Assembly (NCBI GenBank): GCA_019671005.1
Contig: CM033741.1
Span: forward strand, 7,316,001 to 7,380,000
Length of the DNA stretch: 64,000 nt
Source: Hibiscus mutabilis
Taxonomy: Eukaryota; Streptophyta; Magnoliopsida; Malvales; Malvaceae
Reading direction: 5' to 3'
Shown: piece after piece, positions 43,401 through 55,384 of the stretch
Layout of the letters: each line of letters starts with the position of its first letter
Numbering within the stretch: the stretch's first letter is position 1
The notes under the pieces: generated by a model
What the model was told of the DNA's origin: nothing
The model's database searches: none
Seen by the model: the letters and a program-made list of their open reading frames with translations, nothing else
Made by a program: the position numbers and the translations under genes

Positions 43401-44230
43401 GATTCATACCTTTCTTTGCACGCCATGCGTGATATTTGGTACAATCTTTCTTCATGTGTCGAGGCTTGTCACAAAAGAAACAATTATTTGGAACATTCTC
43501 TTGTTTCTTTTGAGCTGGACCCTTAGCACTTCATTCGATATTTCCTTTTCTTGCCCTTGTCTTTAGAGGCACTAGACAAATGAGCACTTTCAGTTTTCTC
43601 ACGCTTCAACCTTTCTTCCTCTTGAACACAATGAGAAATGAGCTCATTTAGAGTCCACTTCTCCCTTTGACATTATAACTAATTTTAAATTGGTTAAATC
43701 ATGCGAAAGCGATACCAAAACCATAAGGACGAGTAAATCATCGTAAAACTCGATCTTAAGTGCCTTAAGTTTTGAAGCAATATGAGACATTTCCATAATG
43801 TACTCCCTTATATTTCCTTGACCCTTGTACTTCATAGACATCAAAGAATTCAGAAGTGATGTCATCTCAACCTTATCGTTTTTAACAAAACGTTGCTCAA
43901 TATTGTCAAGGAAATCCTTAGCATGAATAATTTCTTCAGATTCTGCACCCCTAAAGGTTTCCGGAATGCTGTGTTTTCATGATCATCGACTCATGCGATT
44001 AGAACGCGTTCCCACCTCTCAAAATCCCTTTTTGCATCGGGGTGCTTACCGCAGATGAGAGCGCAGTTGTTCTTCCCTTAACGCAAGGTCTATATCCATA
44101 CAGCCAAGCACTATCAGTAAGTGCCTTTTCCATTCCTTGAAATTCGTCCCATTAAGCATGGGTATAGAATTGACATTAGCAGATATTGTGGCAGCAGAAG
44201 AACTAGCTGAATCCAGAACAAAAGAATAAT
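40440..44230 (-). pseudogene. Copia gag-pol, internal region 2 (interrupted)
   Basis: Same domain order as region 1: gag at 43520-44220 (frame at 43644-43865); zinc knuckle and protease at 43129-43510 with a clear WWLDSGATTHIS; GAG-pre-integrase and start of integrase at 42683-43132; linker at 41623-41898; reverse transcriptase at about 40990-41600 (clean frame at 41298-41543, YKARLVAKGYTKKEGIDFSE); and RNase H near 40440-40800. It is interrupted at different positions from region 1, often where region 1 reads through. This suggests that the two copies do not share one inherited set of lesions. Confidence 0.88.
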
Positions 44231-45270
44231 AAATAAATAAATATGCTCACACCAATAATTCATAAGTAAACAAATAAATTCAAAATAATGACTAATTCCC
44301 CTCAAGATACCAAACACAACATTAATATCAAGTCTTTGGACAAGAATATTAACATAAGCGGTACTCTTTGTTGTAGCAATCAAACATTGACAATAAACTA
44401 TGTTGAACAACAGTTTAATCTTTGGACTAACGTATTGCACACATAAATTACCTTATAATTGTCACACATTTATCACCACAGGTGTTATTTGAAATTCGGC
44501 CAAATATTAATTTTCCTTTGGGCCAATTAATAAACGCATGAATTACAAAAACACAAACATCTTAATATTTTAAATAAGTTAATCTACGCAGAAGCGGTCA
44601 CTTTGGTGACATTGTGGTTCAATTAACCCAATAAAATATCAGACATAGCCAAAACATGAATTTATTCGTTCCTAAAGATTTATCTTTATAACTAATGATC
44701 AAAACTAAAATTTTGATCCAACCGACTTAAATATATATTATAAATAATATATATATATATTTCATAACAGTAAACTAAAGATTAAGAACAAATCCATATT
44801 CTAAAAATAATTTTATCAAAAAATTCCTTAACCAAATTATGATATAGGGTACGAATATTCATTACTATTAAAAACCCCTAAATCCAGCAAAGACTAAATA
44901 TATAGGATTAGGGATATAGCAATTTCAACAATAACAGTAAAAATAATATCGCACATGATGAATCAAACAAAAGTAATAATAAACTAACAATCGGCCATTC
45001 CAAAATATAATAATGTCAAACCCTAACTAAAAACATCAATGTAAATCTGTTGATATCTAAATATCAATTGTGAATAACTTAAATTCAAGTAATATCAGAT
45101 AAACATAATTGTCGATTGTTAATGCCTTTAATCTTTCACCGCCGCAAAACAGAGGTTATTTAATTGAAAAATTGATGCGGCGTTTATAAACAATAAAAGG
45201 TTTACGATTTTGAATTTCATAGAAAATTAACCGGTTCTTAATGATTCGACAAACCTGGCTCGATGCCACT

Positions 45271-45712
45271 TGTTAGAAACCAAAATATATATTCGATACG
45301 AATATAAACCCTAGATCGATATGTATGTCAAATCATTAAGAATAAATACTAGATTTGCGGAAGCGTACCTGAATCCATTGATGGAGATTTTTCAGAGGGT
45401 TTGATCTTCCAAGATGATAGATTACCTCTTAGCACACAACTCTCAGACGGGGAAAAGAGATATGCAAGTTAACCTAGATCTCGGGGACCACTACCCTTTA
45501 TATAAACTGAATTAAAACAGTTTATTAATATTTACAACTCTGCCCCTCATTGAGTTATAAATCTAACTTATGATATCTACACTTTTAATTCCATGACAAT
45601 TCAGTACCTATAACACGTGTAACATAATTGGTCACTTAATTACGTGTTAAACTTTATAATAGCAACGTACATTATACATATGTGCCCACTATTATTGAAT
45701 TTTAATCCAACA
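45271..45712 (-). repeat. Copia LTR 3 (5' LTR of internal region 2)
   Basis: 442 bp, TGTTAGAAACC to CCAACA, followed directly by the GGGTA target duplication. Confidence 0.93.
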
Positions 45713-46645
45713 GGGTAAACTACACCATTAGTTACCCAACTATTATTATTTTCCTGTTTTGGTCACGAACTATGTTTTTTGGCAAAATCACCACTGATGT
45801 ATGTTTTAATTCTGCTTTGGTCACCGACCATTAATTTTCCATTAAAACTTAACGTGGAATGTGACATGGCTTGGTATAATAACAGCTTTAGTCCCCAAAA
45901 CTTAAACATCTATCAATTTATTCGTAATTTAAAATAATTTAATAAATTTAACCCTCAATATTTAAAAATTGTAACAATTTGATCCTCTAACCCAAACTAT
46001 AATCTTGCTGCCACTATCCCCTTCTGTCGTCATCTGATGTTCATAAAAGTCGGTAAAAATTATCATCATCGTCGTCTGTCCATTAAATCTTAATAGGTAA
46101 AAATTATAACCATGTCAAGCAACCTCGTTCTTTTAAAGAAAAACAATATTGAATAAACCCTCAAATTTTTAAACTGGTTATGCTACTGTCATTCATTTAA
46201 TCTCTTAAAAAACAGACAAGACCAAAATGAGATGAAAATTTGAAATATTCAAAGACCCAGAAAAGAAAGCAAGATGCAGATCAAAACTTAAAACCCAAAA
46301 TTTGAAGGAAAAAATCAAAAAAAATTAGGCTTTTGATTTTTCTTTTTCTTTGGTTTCATCGAGCCCTGAGTTTTAAAACTGATCAGGCTTTAAAAAAACA
46401 CAAATATTGCTTCACTATGTAACTAATGATATTGGCAGAAAAAATTAAACTAAATTTAAATTTTAAAAAAATCCTTCAAAGTGAGCATATATGTCATATA
46501 ATTTGTATTTCTCCCTTTCCACTTTGCCTTTGTTATTGCCTTTTCATTATTAGAATATTGATTTAGAAATGCACAAACCCACCTAGAATTCATCGTGGGA
46601 ATTTGGATGTTGAAGCATAGAGGAAGAAGAGAAAAGGTGGAATGT
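45713..46645. mobile_element. GGGTAAACTACACC element interrupted by the Copia array, plus AT-rich debris
   Basis: The sequence begins GGGTAAACTACACCATTAG with TTTTGGTCAC words of the Mutator-like family. The Copia array inserted at its extreme left end. Its right end could not be located. The rest is AT-rich with no gene. Confidence 0.5.
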
Positions 46646-47239
46646 AACGCCCTCGACCCGGATATCACAATTGGGCCTAAAGCCCAACCTAAAACATAAA
46701 ATTTGCAAATAGATTTAGCCCAAAAAAGGTATTTCCAAAACATTTAGATCCAATAGTTGAAAACATAGATAAACAATTTAAATCATTACAAAGGAGCTCC
46801 ACTTTAATTTAAAACACATTAATAAAATTTCAAAAGTAAGAATTACAAACTCCATGATGTAAGGTCCTATGAATACATAGCCCACTAAACCCAAGTACCG
46901 TACTCTGAAAACCCCCACCCACTGGAATCTCGTACTGATAGTACTTTTCGAACCCACGATCTAACGATCAACCTACGCAAGAAACAACGATTCCGAGCGT
47001 TGAGCTTACAAAGCTCAATGGTACACATCTACTCTACTATACTTCATGCTAATCATAAACATAAGCATGCAAGCTATTACGAGCAATAAAGATAGATAAA
47101 TAAACACATGGCGCTACCACTAGTCGCCTAAACACATGTTCTCATCATAGCAACACATCATATATGGCACACAAGGCCTAACCATACTCGGGATCTCACC
47201 AGATTAACCGAGCAAAAGCACACAAAGTCATACCACAAA

Positions 47240-47395
47240 CCTGGAGTGAGGTCGGTGTCACACAGCCTCAGGAACATACACTTTAAGTGAGGCCCAATGT
47301 CACACAGCCTTGGGAACGTACATCCATACTCGGCATCTCTCCTTGAGTATCATCGAATGAGACCCGGTGTCACACAGCGTCGAGAACGTAAATTC
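47240..47395. repeat. Three diverged GAGGCCCGGTGTCACACAGC repeats
   Basis: Units begin near 47248, 47288 and 47358, each with TGTCACACAGC followed by a variant of CTCGGGAACGTACA. Confidence 0.6.
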
Positions 47396-47704
47396 AGTAA
47401 CTCTAATCATGGTGTTGCAACACTCTTCTCTGGGTATCCAGATCCCATCAATCATCGACTCAACCAATCAAATGCCTATCCGACATACGAGCAACGTGAT
47501 CCCAAGGATCCCCTATTGTTGCTAATCCTCAATATATCATTTATTTTATATTACCGAGTTGTTAATACATTGTGGAGAAGTATATAATTAATTTCATTTA
47601 TGGATATCCATTAATCCACATTTTTACATTAATTAATACATTAATCAAACCATTAATTTTCCACCTCGATTTTCATCTTTAACTATCATTGCAAATTATA
47701 ACGT

Positions 47705-47890
47705 TCAATGGGTACCGATACTCTAACATGAGTATTGATATGGTACCTCTGGGTTCTGGTACTCACGCGCGTACCGATACAAATATTGCTTACTAGAAAA
47801 ACTAGATTTCTACAAGTACCAGTATGGGTCGACCCATACCGATACGGCCCCCAATCGTGTACCGATACAACTAAATCTCGTACCGATACC
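47705..47890. repeat. Clustered GTACCGATAC decamers
   Basis: GTACCGATAC or one-base variants (ATACCGATAC) occur at least five times in about 185 bases, with related inverted words such as ATGGTACC. The spacing is irregular, so it is not a simple satellite. Confidence 0.6.
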
Positions 47891-48964
47891 TTACACACAA
47901 GTTTTACCATTTCCTCGGATTTTGATATTACCACGTTTTTTACCCCTAAAGCTTATGAACGTTATTAGAGTTTGTTTACTAACGCATTCTCCCAATTAAT
48001 ATCAATTACCGGTTCCATAATTATTTAATCGAGTATGTTAACCCTCAAGCATAATTCTCATCAAATCTCATCAATCTATTCGAACAAGCATACAAGGAAT
48101 CACAATTATTTCAATAAATAAAAAAATCATCAAATAATCATACGAGCATCTTAAACGACCCTACACGGTCTCTAAAGCCTCTACGAGTCCCATCATATTC
48201 GTAGCATCATCATGCATCTCATAAATATCGAGTCCCATGATATTGGTCTCTACTCATGCTTATTCATCGTCTACCTATTTTGCAGATACTAACATACAAA
48301 GCAATCATATTTATGATACACATGAAGCAATAGGAGTTCGAGGTGTACTAACCTTAAGCCAAAGAAATAAATCCCCATCCAAGCTCCTCCAAACATCCAT
48401 TTAATTCCAATATTCGAGTTAACCAAATCCTCAGATAAAACAAATGCAACTACATAAGCCACTTCACAAAATCTAACTACTTTAGGGGATAAAATGCTTA
48501 AAATAACTTACCAGGTTCAAATTTGGCGAAATAGATTACGCCAACGAACTCAGAGTTGAGAAATCCCTAGGCATGGTCCTAAAAAAAAGTCGACGCGGGT
48601 CAACGATCAACAGTGGCGGTGGGTGATGGCTGCAACTCAGCTTAGTCAGTGGCATGGATTGTTAGACCAGCTCGGTCCAGCTTACCAGACTGGCTCGATC
48701 AGCTGGCCCAACAGCTAGCCCAAAAACTTAGCCCAACTGTTATTAGCTGCCTACAACAGCTGGACGTTGCCCACGCACAAGCGACGATGTGTGCGACGTG
48801 TGTGGCCACTCTCGACGGCAAAATTTGACCGGCAGCTCCAGTCTAGCACTGTAGCTCCTCCTGAGCACGATGGTGGTAGTGGCTCTCGATGGTAGATGAT
48901 GGAGAAGAGAGTTCTAAAACTGAAGTTTTGGCCAAATCTGTAACCCCTATTTAAAAAAAGGAAA

Positions 48965-49050
48965 AAAAGTTCACGGGTTAAGAGATTTAAACCCTCAACC
49001 TGTAGCTTGGAATGCTGGTAACCCAACCAATTGAGCTAGAGAGCTCTTGG
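48965..49050 (-). repeat. tRNA-like block inside the LTR
   Basis: On the minus strand TAGCTCAATTGGTTGGGTTA resembles a tRNA A-box and AGGGTTTAAATCTCTTAACC a degenerate B-box. The corresponding segment of the other LTR is at 54650-54725. It cannot fold as a full tRNA by eye. Confidence 0.4.
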
Positions 49051-49854
49051 GTTTAAGTCTCTCATGAAATTATATTATTCTTTGTTTGATCGGGTATTAA
49101 AAGGAAAATAAATATTGTGTCCCTTCAGCTTTCCCTTTGCTTCGAATCAAAAGGGGTCCTAAATTTCCAGACCTTAGCTCTCGCATCCCCTAATTCGGCC
49201 ACCGCTCGATCCCTTCGAGCCGTCCGACCAAAACCCCTAACGTCTCTCGCGTCATTGCCTCACCGTTCATCAGCAAACTAAGTCCAAGGGTTTGATGTAA
49301 TTTAGGGTTTAATCTCTTCGAGCCGTCATCGATTCCGGTCGATTGAGGCGTCCGTTGAAGACGACAGTAGCGAACCTTCACCGGTGAGGATCGAACCTTC
49401 ACCGATGTTTGACAATTTAGGTAAGAATGTGAGTTTGCGGTCAATTTCTGAGTTAGTTCTTGTGTTTTTTGATTGATTTTGGGTTCTGGAAGTTGAAATC
49501 TGGCCAAAAATGTTTATTTCGGGTCATTTCCGGCCGTGTAAGGCCTTACGTGGCCTTCACTCGCCGCCTAGTGGTGAATTCTGGCCACCGTGGTTAGTTT
49601 CTGATGAACCGAACCAGCTTAACCTAGAAACCGGTCTAGCCTTTGAATCGAGCTTGTAAAACGGCCCAACATCCTTCACCCGGTCCAATAACAGACCAGG
49701 CCTATTATTTTAAAGTGGGTCAGCCTGTTAAGGCCCAAAGTCCTAAACTCGTCTGGTTAATGCCCAATAACTCAAGTCCTACCCGACCCGACCTGACTCG
49801 TGACCGACCCGATTTGACCCAACCCGTCTAACCCGATCTGACCTGACCCGCTGA

Positions 49855-49990
49855 CCGAGTCAACTCAGTGAGTCAACCCAGCTGAGTTAACTCAGTGAGT
49901 CAACTCGCCTGAGTCAAACTTTTGACCGCTGATGTCAGTATTGACCGTTGATGTCAACATTGACTTTGACTACTGACGTTAGAGTTGACT
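49855..49990 (+). repeat. GAGTCAACTCAGTGAGTCAA repeats and W-box cluster
   Basis: Short tandem GAGTCAACTCAGT units are followed by about six TTGACC/TTGACT words in 75 bases. The same arrangement recurs at 55385-55590 and, truncated, at 25285-25325. Confidence 0.6.
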
Positions 49991-51338
49991 TGACCAAAAA
50001 GTCAAAAAAAATTCGAAAACTCCTATTTTACGTTTTTCGACGTCCTGAGTTTATTTTTGAAGCTTGTTTCGCAAAATTCTAACCTAAAAGCCTCCAAACC
50101 TGACATTGAACCCGGGAATGCATGTGTTTAGTTTTTCAGTTTAAGAGTTGTGATAAACTAAGGATTGAGTTTGGATTATATTTAATTGAAGGTATTCGTA
50201 TACCTTCGTATTCGAGTGCTAGAGGATGTCGAATTCAGATTCGACGATTGAATGGTGTATCATATATCGACCGAAATAGCTCGGAGCCAAGTTAATACAC
50301 TACTACCTCTAGCATGCTTGATGATACATGTTGGTATATGACTAATGCGTGAAATCATTTTGAGTATGCCATTGATTTCTACTTAAGGCACATAACCTTG
50401 AGAATAAAATATTGGTAATTATTACAATCTAAGTACTCAAATAATAAATTAAGGAATCTTATGGATCCACGAGTTCGGTAGTAATTAATAAGACTGTTAA
50501 TCTGTAATTTTGGGTGTTGATTATTAAGGAGTAAATTTCATATTGCTGGGACATAAGATATGACAAAAGTACCCTTTACGCGTAAAATAACTAAATTACC
50601 CCTAAAATGAAATTGAATGACAAAGAACACTTGTGATTTAAGAAAAACAATTAATTCACCTAGAATTTTCTGAACTACTTGATTAAATCTCTGACGAGGA
50701 AATTAAGGGAAATGATTTATATGTCTGAATTTATCAGAGTAATGCAAATATTTGAATTGATCGAATCGACTGAAATGACTAAAGGAGTGAAAATACTAAT
50801 AAGACTGATCATAATGGCTGAAAGCACTGAAGCATCCATGAGCACTGAAATTACTAAATTATCTGGAAGAATGGATAAACCTCCGAGTTTAGAAACGAAT
50901 GAATATTTGAAAAGATTGAAAGGATCAGAATAATTGAAACACATTCAGACATCAAAATGTCTGAAATACCCTCGAATATTTAAATGACTGAAGGCACCCT
51001 TAAGTCAGGGATTTAGAATTTCCAATAAACTAAACGAAGAAAATGTCATAGATTCCTAATTTTTTTCCAACACACCCTATTTTTCAAAAAAAAAATTAAA
51101 CCACCATTTTTACCTATTTTCCCGTATTATATGATTAGTAAATTGTTTTTTAGTTTAAAAACTATATATATTTTCATGGAACACATACAATTGTTAAAAG
51201 ATATTTATTCATTAATAAAATATTTTTTATATTTTTATGATAACTTAAGTTGATATATTTCATATATTATAACATTAAAAAATTTGGATATCATTTAAAT
51301 ATACAATTTTTTTAACTTATAATATCATGTCCAAAATG

Positions 51339-51785
51339 GTCATTTATCTTCTCAAAAGCATTTTTTAACAGCAATACTAAACATTTAAATCTCAAACTCA
51401 AAAGTCCAAAAGTACTTCTGAAAAACACTTCTCCACCGCACTTTTCAAAAGCAATGTTAAACTGACCCTTAGTTTGAGACCAAAAGCAATGAAAAACATG
51501 TAGTTTTTCATGCCAAAAGTACTTTTCAGCTTGGTTTGAAAAGTGTTTTTCAAAAGCTAAAAATTCTAACTTTTAGCTTTTCCAAAAGTACTTTTAAGTA
51601 AAATTACTCATATATCATCGCTTGTATCACCAATCATTTTATGTTTTCAAAAAGAATGTCTGAAATAGACATTTTATCTATTTAAAAGTACTTTTTGACA
51701 GAATACCAAACACTTAAACCAAACAATCCAAAAACACTTTTCAAAAACACTTCCCCACCGCATTTTTCAAAAACAATGCCAAACT
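51339..51785. mobile_element. Nested MITE pair
   Basis: A block of about 125 bases at 51339-51474 recurs at 51660-51785 (AACACTTCTCCACCGCACTTTT against AACACTTCCCCACCGCATTTTT). It flanks about 185 bases with AAAAGTACTTTT words in both orientations. This fits one MITE inserted in another or a tandem duplication. Confidence 0.45.
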
Positions 51786-51854
51786 AGAAATAATTGAATT
51801 TTACATTGTATAAGTAGATCGTAACCCATATATATTAACGCTATTGTCATATAT

Positions 51855-51878
51855 GTATATATATATATATATATATAT
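51855..51878. repeat. TA microsatellite
   Basis: A dinucleotide TA tract. Confidence 0.8.
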
Positions 51879-51961
51879 TTTACACGACAATATATCAAAT
51901 GTTTTTATATATTAAAACATTAATGATTGTTGAGCGGGAACCTTAACTTAGTTGTTTCTTA

Positions 51962-52150
51962 CAAGGATGGACGCAAGAATTTAGGTTAAGAGGCGAACCT
52001 ATAAATTTTTAGGGGCAAACTTATAAAAAAATTAAGGGACAAAAATATATTTTCAATAGAAAATACATAAAAATTTAAAATTTTTTAAATCGTATATAAT
52101 TTCAAATTTTTAAGTGAGCGACCGCCCCTACAACTCCCCAGTCCATCCTG
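51962..52150. mobile_element. hAT-type MITE, 8-bp target GTTTCYTA
   Basis: A 189-bp element starts CAAGGATGGACG and ends GTCCATCCTG, flanked by GTTTCTTA (51954-51961) and GTTTCCTA (52151-52158). Its ends resemble the 180-bp element at 2856-3035. Confidence 0.75.
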
Positions 52151-52159
52151 GTTTCCTAG

Positions 52160-53284
52160 TTGTTTTTCTTCAAAACCGACTAAAGTAAGGTAAAATATGT
52201 AAAACCATTATCCTTTTATTTTGTTTTTATTGAAAACATGATTTGTCGGTGGGTAATTCTCGATTCAAGTTAAGTTAATTGATTTTGTTAACATGAAGTT
52301 AAGTTTTTTTTAACAATGACATTTGAATTTTATTTAATACTATAAAAGATATTATAAATATAATATATTATTGTAAATATAATGCATTAAAGAGAGAGAA
52401 AAAATGGGAATAATTCATTAAAAATGTCATGCAAATGTGCAAAGAAAAGCAAACACTTTCATGGAGATTAGCATTCCATTAAAATTCATAAACCTTAATG
52501 AATCTCCTTGTCCTTAGTTAAACGAGACGTTTTACGGGATAAAAAAGGAATGATGAGCGAACCAAACTATCAGGCATATTGCTCTGTTACACAATTCTGA
52601 TTACATTGGCTAACAAACCATCAAACGAGTGAGGATTAATCTTTTCTCTGACCACCGGCAGAATTAAATCAGAAAACTAGCGTCGTAAGGATCTTTATAC
52701 GAGCATCAAACGACTGCTAAAGTATGCTGAAATCGTGCCAAACAACAGATGAGACGAACCATGAAAAACGTGCCACAAAGGTAGAGGAAACACGTGCCAC
52801 AAGAGTAGAGATTCTTATTAAAAATTAAAAAAAAAACTCAAAAAATAAATTATGAAAAAGCAACCAACATAAAAGTTAGTACTGCCGTCAGCTAATCAAA
52901 GAAAAAAAATTAAAAAAACGGCGTAAGAGGCAATGAAAGAAAAATTTTAGGTTAAAAGTTTATAGGTTAAAGTGCACATGAATAAAATATGAAACCCATG
53001 AAGTTAAGTTATTTAATTTTCATAGCATTTAAAAACATGTAATAAGCCGACTAGCCGAGGGACTAAATTGTAAGAGACATAAACCAGGGATAAAACTGTA
53101 AAAATATACTTATCTTCCCTTAGTGTTAATCAAATTTCTTCCAATTCATTCGATTGATGCATATTTAATAGACATGAATGGTTCTCAATGTTTGGTCAAA
53201 CTGCAAAAGTATCCCATTTTTTTACTTTTGTTATTGATATCACAATAACACTTGTCAATATTTTATAAGGATCTATTTGTGTAA
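52160..53284. other. Spacer with LINE-like debris
   Basis: The part 52700-52930 resembles 62620-62790 (GTGCCACAAAGG against GTGCCATAAAGG words, then TTCTTATTAAAAATT). Around 53045-53170 words of the CTAGCCGAGGGACTAAATTG type recur from 26730. No gene was seen. Confidence 0.35.
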
Positions 53285-54440
53285 AATATTTTTGGGTAAA
53301 CTATATAAATAGTCCTACGACTATGACCCAATTCTTTGTTAAGTCCTTTGACTATCAAAAGTTATAAATTGGTCTCGACTAAAAAAAGCAAATTGGTCTA
53401 ATGACATGGCGATTAACAAAAAATGATATAATAACACATTTAGTCCTCAAATTTTATACTTTGTTTTAATTTGATCCTAATTCTATAAAATCATCCCAAC
53501 ATTTTAATTTTCTACCAATTTAGTCTCTCTCTTACTCCCCTCGCCCTCTTCCTCCACCATCTTTGCTCTTCCTCTCTTCCTACAAATGAGTGGGATGTTC
53601 ATTGTCATGTTTATCCGGGTGATGCTAGAAAAAAGGAAAAAAAAGTAAGGAAAATAGAACAGATAATACTAAAATATGGAATCATGTCTTTTTTAGGACC
53701 AAAAGACTGGAATCTGATTCTTATAGAATTAGGAAGAAAATGAGCGAAGGAGTCTCAGAAGATAAGGAATATGATTTCTTACCTATGGATTTGAGCTCCG
53801 TATAGACGGCCATGGAAGATTGCCAGAGGCTTGGCTTCACCAAATCGATAGGTCTTAGCAATTTCAGGTAGTTTTTCTCCAAGTTCCTCTCTTTCTCTTT
53901 TGCTTGTTAAAAGAAAAACAACTCCTTTCAGTGATCCTTCTCTCAACCTCATCATGCCTGCTAAAACTTTTTTCTCACTTAAATTCATAAATTTTTACTT
54001 AAGTTTGTTTTTTTGATTCAGTTTTTCAAATGGGTTCTCTCAAAGTTTAAGTACTCAAAATTTTGGGTGTTCTTTTGTTCATATGATTCTTGTAATTTGA
54101 TATTTAAAGACCTTTTTTCCACTCAAATTCATAAACCTCTAGTCGATTTTGTTCTTTGGTTCTCTTTTTTGAAATGGATTTTGCTCAAATTTCAAGTGTC
54201 CAATTCAATATTATAATTTTATCTTGCCAAAATATGTAGAAAAAGTTGCCACTTTTAAGATAAAATCCATCTTTAGTTTGATTTACTCATGAATTTTGTT
54301 TATCTTTTTTGTTATTGTGTGTTTAAAATCCTTGAACTTATGCACAAAGTATGAGCCTTTGAACATTATTTATACAGATCAAGTTCATCCAATTTTATAC
54401 ATTTTTATAATTTTTTTCTCCGAGTTCCTCCAATCTAAAA

Positions 54441-54545
54441 ATGTTGGATCAAATCCCACAAAGACGTGGCATCAGTGCTGAAGATTTCATCTCCGGAGAC
54501 GGTCCTTTCAAGACCCTCGAGGAACTTTGGGATGCAGAAATTTGA
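54441..54545 (+). pseudogene. Exon-like fragment captured in the Mutator-like element
   Basis: The frame is MLDQIPQRRGISAEDFISGD followed by GPFKTLEELWDAEI and a stop. It is 34 residues with coding-like composition in an otherwise AT-rich interior. I do not recognise the parent gene. Another unidentified frame on the minus strand at 53779-53988 may be part of the same capture. Confidence 0.45.
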
Positions 54546-55384
54546 TTTGCAATCATCTTTTCATTGAAAGATGACTACTTTTGTAACACCCTGATAATTA
54601 TGAAAAAAAATGAAATGAAAAAAGAAAGAAAAGTGAAAAATGGGGAGATGCAGGTCATGGGTTCAAAACCCATGACCTATGGTTAGTGAACCTTGTACCC
54701 AGCCATCTAAACTAAGTAGCTCTTAATCATAGATTAACCAGAAATTTATTTTGAATGCTTGGGCTGGGTTAATAAAAATAAATAAATAAAAACTAGCTGA
54801 CCCTTCAACTTCCGATTGGTTTTATTCGAACCAAAATTTCCCCCCCTAAACCCTAGATATTCTCTCATTTCAACCCTACCGGCCGCCATTCGTTCCGCCT
54901 CCACCACCGTGCCGTGCAACTCACCACCGGCATCGGAAGTTTTCCTACAATCGTCCAACAAAAACCCTAAAGCATCTCACGTGTTGGCTGTCCTGATTGT
55001 CGGGAAATCAAGTTGAAAGGTTCGTCGAACCTAGGTAACAACCCGTTCAGTCGTTCGAGTTTTTTCGGCTGATTCTCCCGTCCGTTGGAGACGTCGATGA
55101 CACCTCAATCTTCCTCGTGCCGAGACGGACTGAACCCAACCGTCCGATCATCCAACCGTCGGCGATTGAGTTCTCGCCGGGCTTTGACAGTTTTAGGTAA
55201 GAAAGGTCAGTTCTGGTAGTTTTTCGAGTGTTTTTGGGTTTGATTAAGTGTTTTGGGTATGGAATCCGGCCGGAATATGCATTTTGGGCATTTTTTCGGC
55301 CTTGTAGGGTCGCACATGGTGTACACGCGCCGTCTAGGCAATTTTCGGCCGTCTAAGACGATGGCCTTGAACCAGTTCTGACTC

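Larger units (their letters stand above)
33629..45712 (-). mobile_element. Ty1/Copia retrotransposon array: LTR-internal-LTR-internal-LTR
   Basis: Three LTRs of 437-445 bp and two internal regions (34066-39449 and 39895-45270, each about 5.38 kb) lie in the same, minus-strand orientation. A perfect 5-bp target duplication GGGTA flanks the whole array (33624-33628 and 45713-45717), and nothing separates the shared middle LTR from either internal region. This shows a single integration followed by duplication, probably unequal recombination between LTRs. Domain order on the minus strand is gag, zinc knuckle, protease, integrase, reverse transcriptase, RNase H, which is Copia. Frames in both copies are interrupted. 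The target was itself the end of a GGGTAAAC element. Confidence 0.93.
46646..48938 (-). mobile_element. Large LTR remnant, minus orientation
   Basis: It starts TGTAACGCCCTCGACCCGG on the plus strand and contains repeat blocks typical of LTRs (GTGTCACACAGCCTC units at 47240-47395; GTACCGATAC words at 47705-47890). It is butted against another LTR start at 48939. No polyprotein domain was found. Confidence 0.5.
48939..51057 (+). mobile_element. 5' half of a large TGTAAC...GTTACA LTR
   Basis: It starts TGTAACCCCTATTTAAAAAA and is collinear with 54582-56640: tRNA-like block, CCGTCTAG/GGCC region, GAGTCAACTCAGTGAGTCAA repeats, TTGACC cluster, ACGTTTTTCGACGTCCTGAG and ATACCCTCGAATATT. The second half is absent. 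The open frame at 50679-50933 is repeat-derived (GAAATGACT words). Confidence 0.65.

Noticed and set aside
33629..45712. Segmental duplication of a host region
   Set aside because: Boundaries are LTR ends, with PBS, PPT and a 5-bp target duplication. It is a retrotransposon array.
48965..49050. Functional tRNA gene on the minus strand
   Set aside because: A- and B-box-like words are present, but no cloverleaf with acceptor and anticodon stems can be drawn.
50679..50933. 84-residue frame as a gene
   Set aside because: It arises from repeated GAAATGACT-type words inside the LTR, and the homologous LTR at 56400-56640 does not preserve it.
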